Under the pieces are notes generated by a model that did no database searches, was not told where the DNA came from, and saw only the letters and a program-made list of their open reading frames with translations. The translations under genes and the position numbers were made by a program. From contig NZ_LMEY01000029.1 in NCBI RefSeq assembly GCF_001426665.1, forward strand, positions 34,957-98,956: a stretch of DNA of 64,000 bases, given 5' to 3'. Position 1 is the stretch's first letter, and the number at the start of each line of letters is the position of its first letter. The DNA comes from Rhizobium sp. Root1334. GTDB taxonomy: Bacteria; Pseudomonadota; Alphaproteobacteria; Rhizobiales; Rhizobiaceae. Of the stretch, positions 57,767 through 64,000 are shown in pieces.

Positions 57767-58332
57767 CAGCCGACCTCTTTCAGTGCAAGCTTAAGGCTAG
57801 AAAGCTTTGTGCGAAGGGAAGTGTCAATCTGGCGGGACCCGACCTTGACGATCAGACCACCGAGAATAGAGGGTTCAACCGTGACGTTGAGCGTCACGTC
57901 TTTGCCGGTGACGCCCTTGAGCGCCGCCTTCAATTCAGTCTGCTGCGCTGCCGTCAGGGCATGCGCCGAAGTCACGTCAGCAGAAACTTCGCCACGATGA
58001 CGGGCAGCAGTTTCGCGATAGGACTTGACGATGCCAGGCACCGCGAACAGGCGGCGATTGCGTGCAACCACCTTCAGGAAGTTACCGACCAGACCCGAAA
58101 TACCGGCCTTCGCGATGATCGCGGAAATGGCCTTGAACTGGTCGTCGGCAGAAAAGATCGGGCTGACGATAAGACGCTTCAGATCAGCGCTCTCGTTGAT
58201 CAGCGACTGGAACTTGTCCAGATCCGCCCCCACGCTCTCCACCGAACCCGCCTCCAGTGCGAGATCGAAAAGCGAAGACGCGTACCTTTCTGCAACACCG
58301 GAAATAAGCTGGGATGTGTCTGCCACGGGCAC
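57766..58332 (-). CDS. atpH: ATP synthase delta subunit AtpH
   Basis: 188 aa stator subunit (OSCP-like) that joins F1 to the peripheral stalk. [15 protein letters not shown] is the family N-terminus. GTG start at 58332 (MPVADTSQL), with GAGAAG upstream; a GTG two codons later is possible. First gene of atpHAGDC. The F0 genes (atpIBEF) are not here, as is usual in alphaproteobacteria. Confidence 0.95.
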   Translation of the reverse strand: MPVADTSQLISGVAERYASSLFDLALEAGSVESVGADLDKFQSLINESADLKRLIVSPIFSADDQFKAISAIIAKAGISGLVGNFLKVVARNRRLFAVPGIVKSYRETAARHRGEVSADVTSAHALTAAQQTELKAALKGVTGKDVTLNVTVEPSILGGLIVKVGSRQIDTSLRTKLSSLKLALKEVG

Positions 58333-58594
58333 AAGCTTCTCTTATTTTAATTCAAGAGCGATGTCTGCGGAGAACCGTAAACCCAACACCTTGAATTTGT
58401 TGCTATATTTTAAAGGACATACAAGCCGGGCGGCCTGTTTCCCCCACAAGTCGCGGTTCGTCTAGCATAGGATATCTGGACTCGCAACACGCGAACCGCA
58501 CGAATGCGCATAGTTCTGGCCGGTTTGGCCAAATTTTGACAAAAAGGGGGTATGAGCTGACGAGGTCCGCGCTGTAGGCCCTTGCTGGCCGGGT
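58333..58594. other. Upstream region of the atp operon
   Basis: 262 bases. The A/T-rich stretch around 58385-58420 (TTGAATTTGTTGCTATATTTTAAAGG) is the likely atpH promoter zone. No gene seen. Confidence 0.5.
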
Positions 58595-58981
58595 TTAGAT
58601 AAAACCAAAGACATAGGCCAGGGGCAACGCCGAGAGCACGATCTGGACGATCAGATACAACCAGTTCACAACCGTATTGCCGCTGTCCGACAGCATCGAC
58701 AGGATGCGTCCGAACGCCGCAAGCGCAAAGGCAGCACCGAGCGCCAGATAGACCATCGGCTGGGCCAAAAGCAGCGCGGCAATGCCAAGCCCGAGATGAA
58801 AGCCGCCCATCGTGGAGCGCGCCTCCGCATACCCGCCGCGTCGGCCTTCACGCAGATCTATCCCCAGAGCCCGGAAGGCAATGCCCGGTGCAAACAGGAA
58901 GACAAGCCCGAGCAGCGAGGTCATTACGGCGGCGCAGAACGCCAGGAATTCTCCCGTTTCGGTTGGAATGTAGAACTCCAT
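58595..58981 (-). CDS. Small membrane protein, DUF4345-like
   Basis: 128 aa with about four transmembrane helices and the family-like segment RALGIDLREGRRGGYAEARSTMGGFHLGLG. No known function. GGGGAC lies just before ATG 58981, so the longer reading from 59074 is rejected. It lies between the atp operon and priA on the same strand as both, with a repeat element on its upstream side. Confidence 0.78.
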   Translation of the reverse strand: MEFYIPTETGEFLAFCAAVMTSLLGLVFLFAPGIAFRALGIDLREGRRGGYAEARSTMGGFHLGLGIAALLLAQPMVYLALGAAFALAAFGRILSMLSDSGNTVVNWLYLIVQIVLSALPLAYVFGFI

Positions 58982-59101
58982 GCCTGTCCCCTCATGTCTT
59001 GCGCCGACTTCGCGACGAGAGAGGATTAACGCAGTGGAAAGGAAAAGGGAATCAGGTGCAGAGAGGTAATCCAAAGGTAGCTTGCCCGCCTACGCCGGAC
59101 T

Positions 59102-59257
59102 GCCCCTCACCCTAGCCCTCTCCCCGCTCGCGGGGAGAGGGGACGACGGAGCGGATCATTCGCTCCCAGCTATATCGTCGCGAGGTGGAAAGAAGGTGCG
59201 GCATATCCCTTCTCCCCGCAGACGGGGAGAAGGTGGCCGACAGGCCGGATGAGGGGC
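59102..59257. repeat. RIME-like repeat between priA and the DUF4345 gene
   Basis: Contains CCCTCTCCCC-GCTCGC-GGGGAGAGGG (59116-59141) and CCTTCTCCCC-GCAGAC-GGGGAGAAGG (59208-59233), bounded by GCCCCTCACCC and GATGAGGGGC. It is the longest of the four copies seen. Confidence 0.85.
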
Positions 59258-59269
59258 TTTTTCGCGATT

Positions 59270-61474
59270 CTACAAAAAGCTCTGCGGATCGATATCCAGC
59301 TGGACGCTGACCGATCCGCGAACCTTCGGCCCGTTCGCCATCATCGTCTTCACGAAGGCCTGCATGTCGCTGTTGCGCCGTCCGTGCACCAGAAGCCGGA
59401 ACCGGTGCCGTCCGCGGATCAGCGCCAGCGGCGCTTCGGCCGGGCCCAGAATAGTAATGCCGCTCACCTTGGGAGCCGCCTGCCGCAGACCGCGCGCGTG
59501 ACCCTCTGCATCGGGGCGGGTATCGGCCGAGACGATGATCGAGGCAAGGCGGCCAAACGGCGGCAGCAATGCCTTTTCCCGCTCGCCGATTTCGCGTTCG
59601 TAAAACGCTTCCGAATCGCCCGAAACGATCGCCTGCATCACCGGATGTTGCGGCTGGTAGGTCTGCAGCAGGCCAAGCGACTTGAGGCCGGTGCGCCCCG
59701 CCCGGCCCGTCACCTGGCTAAGCAGCTGGAATGTCCGCTCCGCCGCACGCGGATCGCCGTTGGCAAGCCCGATATCGGCATCGACAATGCCGACGAAAGT
59801 CATCATCGGGAAATTATGTCCCTTGGCGACCAGCTGCGTGCCGACGACAATATCCGCCTCGCCCTTGGCAATGGCTTCGAGCTCCAGCCGCAAGCGCTTG
59901 ACGCCCATCAGGTCGGACGACAGCACGATGGTGCGGGCATCGGGAAAATGCCGGTCGACCTCCTCGGCGATCCGCTCGACACCCGGGCCGCAGGCAACCA
60001 GATGATCGAGCGTGCCGCATTCCGGGCAGCTCTCCGGCGTCTTTTGCGCATAGCCGCAATGATGGCACTGGATCTGGCCACGGAACCGGTGCTCGACCAG
60101 CCAGCTGGAGCAGTCCGGGCACTGAAACCGGTGGCCGCAGACCCGGCAGAGCGTCAGCGGCGCATAGCCGCGCCGGTTGAGAAACAGCAACGCCTGTTCA
60201 CCGCGCTCCACCGCCTTGCCGATATAGCGCAGCATCACCGGCGACAGGAAACCGCCGCGCTCCGGCGGATGTTTGCGCATGTCGACAAGCCCCAGATCCG
60301 GCAGCGCCGCATCGCCAAACCGCGTCGGCAGATGGATCGGATTGTAGCGGCCAAGATCGCCATTGACCCGGCTTTCGACCGATGGCGTCGCAGACACCAG
60401 CACGATCGGGAATTCGCCGATCCGGGCCCGCACCACCGCCATGTCACGCGCATTATAGAAGACACGATCTTCCTGCTTGTAGGCCGGGTCATGCTCCTCA
60501 TCGACAATGATCAGCCCAAGATTCTCGAACGGCAGGAACAGCGCGGAACGCGCGCCGGCGACGACCCGCACGCCGCCCTCCGTCACCTGCCGCCAGACTT
60601 TTTCGCGGGTCCGTGGCGCAAGGTCCGAGTGCCATTCGGCCGGCTTGGAGCCAAAGCGATCCTGAAACCGTTCGAGGAAACTCGCCGTCAGCGCAATTTC
60701 CGGCAAAAGGATCAGCACCTGCTTTCCGGCCTTCAGGGTCGCGGCAATCGCCTCGAAATAGACCTCGGTCTTGCCGGAGCCGGTAATGCCATCGATGAGG
60801 GACACAGAAAACCCGCCGGCATCGACGCTTTCCAGAAGATCGATGGCCGCCTGTTTCTGCGGTCCCTCGAGCCGGTGCCCGGCATAATCGGGATCGGGTG
60901 CCGCCACCACCGGCGGCGGCGGCATGAACACGGTCTCGAACACGCCTTGCGCGGTCAGCCCGTCGATGACGCTGGACGAGGTACCAGCCGCATGCGCCAG
61001 CCCGGAACGGGTCCAGGTAAATCCGTTGTCGGCCGTCGCGATCACCCGCTCACGCGCCGATGTCATCCGCTCCGGCCGCATGTCCGTCAGCCGCAAGCCT
61101 TCTATCATGGGCTCCGGATCAAACGCCGCCGGAGCCCGGAGCGCCATGCGCGCCACCAGACCGGGCGGTGAAACCGTATAGGACGCGACCCAGTCGAGAA
61201 AGGTGCGCATATCCTTCGCCAGAGGCGGGCAATCGAAGACCTGGGTAATCGCCTTCAATTTCTTTGGATCGACACTGCCATCGTCAACGCCGTCCCAGAC
61301 GACGCCCACCACCTGGCGTGGCCCGAGCGGCACCTGGACGATCGATCCGGGCTCGACGGCCATTCCCTCCGGCACGGCATAGGAGTATGGTTTCGGGGCG
61401 GGCATCGGCACCAGAACGGGCACGACGCGGCGGGCGAACAGGTCGTCAAACAAATCGGTCGAATCTTCAGTCAT
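59270..61474 (-). CDS. priA: Primosomal helicase PriA
   Basis: 734 aa replication-restart helicase. Walker A GITGSGKTE, DEEHD (Walker B) and the paired zinc sites in CRVCGHRFQCPDC and CHHCGYAQKTPESCPECG are visible. It reloads the replisome at stalled forks. It is divergent from the transaldolase gene, 82 bases apart. Confidence 0.96.
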   Translation of the reverse strand: MTEDSTDLFDDLFARRVVPVLVPMPAPKPYSYAVPEGMAVEPGSIVQVPLGPRQVVGVVWDGVDDGSVDPKKLKAITQVFDCPPLAKDMRTFLDWVASYTVSPPGLVARMALRAPAAFDPEPMIEGLRLTDMRPERMTSARERVIATADNGFTWTRSGLAHAAGTSSSVIDGLTAQGVFETVFMPPPPVVAAPDPDYAGHRLEGPQKQAAIDLLESVDAGGFSVSLIDGITGSGKTEVYFEAIAATLKAGKQVLILLPEIALTASFLERFQDRFGSKPAEWHSDLAPRTREKVWRQVTEGGVRVVAGARSALFLPFENLGLIIVDEEHDPAYKQEDRVFYNARDMAVVRARIGEFPIVLVSATPSVESRVNGDLGRYNPIHLPTRFGDAALPDLGLVDMRKHPPERGGFLSPVMLRYIGKAVERGEQALLFLNRRGYAPLTLCRVCGHRFQCPDCSSWLVEHRFRGQIQCHHCGYAQKTPESCPECGTLDHLVACGPGVERIAEEVDRHFPDARTIVLSSDLMGVKRLRLELEAIAKGEADIVVGTQLVAKGHNFPMMTFVGIVDADIGLANGDPRAAERTFQLLSQVTGRAGRTGLKSLGLLQTYQPQHPVMQAIVSGDSEAFYEREIGEREKALLPPFGRLASIIVSADTRPDAEGHARGLRQAAPKVSGITILGPAEAPLALIRGRHRFRLLVHGRRNSDMQAFVKTMMANGPKVRGSVSVQLDIDPQSFL

Positions 61475-61556
61475 CGGCCGTGACCTTGCCCCCGGATTGC
61501 GTTAAAGAAAACCCCGAAACAACACAGCAGCCCCCGCATCCCAAGGGAGAATACCA

Positions 61557-62210
61557 ATGAAGTTTTTTGTCGATACAGCCGATGTCAATGAAATCCGGGA
61601 GTTGAATGACCTGGGCCTCGTCGACGGCGTCACGACCAACCCTTCGCTGATCCTGAAGTCCGGCCGCAATATCGTCGAAGTGACCAAGGAAATCTGCAGC
61701 ATCGTTGAAGGCCCGGTTTCTGCCGAAGTCGCCGCCACCGAATACGAGCAGATGATGAAGGAAGCGGCTGTCATTTCGAAGATCGCCGACAATATCTGCA
61801 TCAAGCTGCCGTTGACGCTCGATGGCCTCAAGGCCTGCAAGAACCTGTCGTCGGATGGTCACCTGACCAACGTCACCCTGTGCTTCTCGGCCAACCAGGC
61901 CCTGCTCGCCGCCAAGGCTGGCGCCACCTTCGTCTCGCCCTTCGTCGGCCGCCTCGACGACATCGCCTTCGACGGCATGGACCTGATCCGCGAAATCCGC
62001 CAGATCTTCGACAACTACGGCTACGAGACCGAAATCCTCGCCGCCTCGATCCGTACGGTCAACCACGTCAAGGAAGCCGCCCTGATCGGCGCCGACGTCA
62101 TCACCGCCCCGCCGGCAACGCTGAAGGCCCTCGTCAAGCACCCGCTGACCGACAAGGGCCTCGAAACCTTCCTGGCCGACTGGGCCAAGACCGGCCAGAA
62201 GATCGCCTGA
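61557..62210 (+). CDS. fsa: Fructose-6-phosphate aldolase/transaldolase-like protein
   Basis: 217 aa, the short single-domain transaldolase subfamily. The Schiff-base lysine lies in NICIKLPLT and the N-terminus [16 protein letters not shown] is typical. These short enzymes are either Fsa or true transaldolases (TalC); which activity applies cannot be told by eye. AAGGGAG lies upstream of ATG. A strong terminator follows. Confidence 0.92.
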   Translation: MKFFVDTADVNEIRELNDLGLVDGVTTNPSLILKSGRNIVEVTKEICSIVEGPVSAEVAATEYEQMMKEAAVISKIADNICIKLPLTLDGLKACKNLSSDGHLTNVTLCFSANQALLAAKAGATFVSPFVGRLDDIAFDGMDLIREIRQIFDNYGYETEILAASIRTVNHVKEAALIGADVITAPPATLKALVKHPLTDKGLETFLADWAKTGQKIA

Positions 62211-62235
62211 TTTTTTGAGGTTTTGGAATGAACGA

Positions 62236-62267
62236 AGCCCCGCGAGACGATCGCGGGGCTTTTTTTG
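62236..62267. terminator. Terminator of the fsa gene
   Basis: A 10-bp stem, AGCCCCGCGA/TCGCGGGGCT, with a 5-base loop, then TTTTTTT. It lies 3 bases from the stop of the convergent ATPase gene and could act on both. Confidence 0.93.
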
Positions 62268-62270
62268 TTT

Positions 62271-63401
62271 CTAATCATCCTCATCGATCACGCCGGTCAG
62301 CCGCATCCCCTCGATCCAGGTCGCGCCGTCGTTGCGGATCACCCGTTTCGGGCGGGTACCGCAACGCTTGTGGATTTCCGTGGCTAGCAGTTCGGAATGG
62401 GTGACGATCCAGATCTGGCTGTCGGTCGATGCTTGCGCGATCATTTCGGCAAGTGCGGGCAGCATGTCGGGATGCAGGCTGGTTTCCGGTTCATTGAGCG
62501 CGATGAAGCGGGGTTTGCGGTAGGAGAGCAGCGCACCAGCCAGCGCCAGGAACCGCATCTGGCCGTCCGACAGCTCCCGCGGTGAAAACTGGCGTTGCGG
62601 AAAATCCGGGAAGACCAGCGAGAATTCGGCGAACTCTTCTGGTTCGGGCACGACAAGCCGGGCGCCGCCAAAGGCATCGGCAATCGCCCGGTCGAGATCG
62701 ACCGTATCCTGGCGGGTATGAAACAGCGTCGCAAAGACGGCCGCGAGGTTGGAGCCGTCCTCGTCCAGCATCGGCGCGGTGACGGCAAGACAGGGCGAGC
62801 GCAGCGGTGAATCGCGGTCCGTGCGGAACCCATGGAAAAAGCGCCAGCCATCGATCGCCCGCCGGAACGTGCCGATCTCCGGGTAATGCCCGGCGTCGCC
62901 CAAGAGCGCGATGGCGGTTTCCGAGGTCAGCGCCTGTTCCGGGTGTTCCTCCATGCGGCCTGCCGCATTTCTGACGAAGATGCCCGGCCCGGCCCGCTTC
63001 ATAACCGTCACCGGCCGGCCGGCATCGACCTTCAGCTCCTCCTCCTTCACCTGCGGCTCGAAGATGAACCCGGCAGCAGCCTTTGCGGGACGCAACCCGG
63101 CCTCGACACGGTAGAGGAAACTCAGCGCCTGAACCTCGTCGAGCAGCTCGACCTCAAGCTTGATGCGAACGGGATCGCCGCTGCGGCGCCTGCCGCTCCA
63201 CAGCGCCGAAGCCATGCCGCCTTCGCGGGCAATCTCGTGCGCCAGCCTCCCACGCACGGCCGCCTGGATCAGCTGCAGGGCACGGTAGAGATTGGACTTG
63301 CCGACACCGTTTTCGCCGATGAACAGGTTGACGCCGGCCATATCCATGCGGATGGATTTGAGCGAACGGTAATTGGCGGCGAACATGGAGCGAATCTGCA
63401 T
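62271..63401 (-). CDS. RecF/OLD-like AAA ATPase
   Basis: 376 aa single-protein ABC/SMC-type ATPase. Walker A is GENGVGKSN, the signature LSDGQMRFLALAGALLS and Walker B FIALNEPETSLHP, where the usual Asp before Glu is Asn. Such ATPases (AAA_15/AAA_21 type) are found in many bacteria with unknown DNA-linked roles; there is no TOPRIM domain or partner nuclease, so it is not a full OLD system. Start 63401 (MQIRSMFAANYRSL) is preferred. It lies 10 bases after the acyltransferase gene and is probably co-transcribed with it. Confidence 0.85.
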   Translation of the reverse strand: MQIRSMFAANYRSLKSIRMDMAGVNLFIGENGVGKSNLYRALQLIQAAVRGRLAHEIAREGGMASALWSGRRRSGDPVRIKLEVELLDEVQALSFLYRVEAGLRPAKAAAGFIFEPQVKEEELKVDAGRPVTVMKRAGPGIFVRNAAGRMEEHPEQALTSETAIALLGDAGHYPEIGTFRRAIDGWRFFHGFRTDRDSPLRSPCLAVTAPMLDEDGSNLAAVFATLFHTRQDTVDLDRAIADAFGGARLVVPEPEEFAEFSLVFPDFPQRQFSPRELSDGQMRFLALAGALLSYRKPRFIALNEPETSLHPDMLPALAEMIAQASTDSQIWIVTHSELLATEIHKRCGTRPKRVIRNDGATWIEGMRLTGVIDEDD

Positions 63402-63411
63402 GATGCAGAAT

Positions 63412-64000
63412 TTACCCGATCGTCTCCACTGACGAAACCGGGTTGCGGAACTGTGTATTGCCATCGAACGCCAGATCAAAGACGGTGTGGCGTTCCAGAG
63501 CGCGCGTCACCTCGATCGGATCGCCATCCAGCGCATCCGGCTGAATGAGGTTGCCGATGGTGAAATCGAACAGGTCGCCCTTCTTGTTCAAAAGCTCATG
63601 AAACACCGTCATGTCGCGCAGTTCGGTCGACCATTTGGCGAGCCAGTAGAACAGCCCGGAATTGCGCGCCGACATATGCACCGGCAGGATGGCCAGATTG
63701 TACTTGCGGGCAAAGCCGACAGCCGACGTTTTCCATGGCCGCTCATTGAGCCGCCCATTCGCCCAATAGGCGATCCGGCCGGAGGGAAACAGCACTGTCG
63801 CCTTGCCCTCCGAGATCGCCCGGTTGGTGATCTGCAGCGTTTCACGCGCCTTCAGCTTGCTCTTGTAGTCCTCGCGCCACTCGACCGGGATGACCATTTC
63901 GGCAAAGCGCGGATTGACCCGGATGGCATCGCGATTGGCAAAGAACATCATGTCGGGGCGGCGGATTTTTAAGAGATCAAACACCGCAATACCGTCGGCA
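63412..64000 (-). CDS. Acyltransferase of the PlsC/OlsA-like group, C-terminal part (5' end outside window)
   Basis: At least 195 codons. The FPSGRIAYW block resembles the FPxGxR acyltransferase motif; the catalytic HX4D would be beyond the right edge. It may acylate a glycerophospholipid or ornithine lipid. The frame is open to the end of the window (ADGIAVFDLLKIRRPD), so the gene is truncated only by the window. A GTG at 63984 is inside the gene, not the true start. Confidence 0.7.
   Translation of the reverse strand, partial: ADGIAVFDLLKIRRPDMMFFANRDAIRVNPRFAEMVIPVEWREDYKSKLKARETLQITNRAISEGKATVLFPSGRIAYWANGRLNERPWKTSAVGFARKYNLAILPVHMSARNSGLFYWLAKWSTELRDMTVFHELLNKKGDLFDFTIGNLIQPDALDGDPIEVTRALERHTVFDLAFDGNTQFRNPVSSVETIG

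Noticed and set aside
58333-58594. Riboswitch or small RNA upstream of atpH
   Set aside because: I looked for conserved stems and a terminator with a T run and found none convincing.
62271-64000. Defence system built from the OLD-like ATPase and its neighbour
   Set aside because: The ATPase has no TOPRIM or nuclease domain and its partner is an acyltransferase; neighbours are housekeeping genes.

Overview
This is a 64 kb chromosomal window from an alphaproteobacterium, almost certainly a member of the Rhizobiaceae (Rhizobium/Agrobacterium/Allorhizobium group; genus not resolved). The reasons are the high GC content, the 5-aminolevulinate-synthase type hemA, the rhizobial lpiA-acvB pair, the rhizobial glycerol ABC operon (glpD-glpSTPQUV), an fdsGBACD formate dehydrogenase, a five-gene F1-only ATP synthase operon with an Ala/Lys-rich AtpD N-terminus, and RIME-like palindromic intergenic repeats. 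I see no phage, transposase, plasmid, CRISPR or tRNA/rRNA genes. It reads as ordinary core/soft-core chromosome with a few unusual details.

Layout, left half. 1-363 is the 5' part of hemA (leftward) behind an FNR/FixK-type anaerobox. 589-4370 is a leftward coxS-L-M-type molybdenum hydroxylase operon of form II. 4812-5069 is a glycine-zipper lipoprotein. 5322-13043 holds tamA-tamB, outer-membrane assembly genes; tamB carries a large internal tandem duplication. 13079-15830 is a divergent Lrp regulator next to arginase (rocF) and ornithine aminotransferase (rocD). 16179-18448 is a double-PAS cytoplasmic chemoreceptor overlapping cheW. 19081-23057 is lpiA-acvB, for lysyl-phosphatidylglycerol synthesis and turnover. 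23318-26875 holds a K+-channel-like protein with a zinc ribbon, two uncharacterised genes and a divergent sugar-phosphate transferase.

Layout, right half. 27004-35547 is the glycerol regulon, all leftward: glpR, glpD, glpS, glpT, glpP, glpQ, glpU, glpV. 35722-37410 is an SDR oxidoreductase followed by a LysR regulator. 37622-44032 is the NAD-dependent molybdenum formate dehydrogenase operon fdsG-B-A-fdhD-fdsD, interrupted twice by RIME-like repeats. 44244-45574 is a pentapeptide-repeat protein and a nucleotidyltransferase-fold protein, convergent. 45745-51014 is a sigma-54-type response regulator, a sensor kinase and an OFA-family transporter with a well-formed sigma-54 promoter and an upstream palindromic activator site. 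51172-52830 is an Lrp regulator divergent from a lysine/saccharopine dehydrogenase family gene. 53206-58332 is the F1 ATP synthase operon atpHAGDC. 58595-64000 holds a small membrane protein, priA, a fructose-6-phosphate-aldolase-like transaldolase, a RecF/OLD-like ATPase and a truncated acyltransferase gene.

How the genes work together. Several clusters are self-contained regulator-plus-pathway units: Lrp with arginine-to-glutamate-semialdehyde catabolism, GlpR with glycerol uptake and oxidation, LysR with formate oxidation, a two-component system with an organic-acid antiporter, and Lrp with lysine oxidation. The most interesting observations are the complementary loss of ATPase motifs in GlpS and GlpT (one degenerate and one intact predicted ATP site), the sigma-54/UAS arrangement at the OFA transporter, the 1.5 kb in-frame duplication in tamB, a sugar transferase whose catalytic Asp-Glu pair reads Glu-Gly, the zinc-ribbon K+ channel, and the repeats inside the fds operon. 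I did not find a clearly new multi-gene system.
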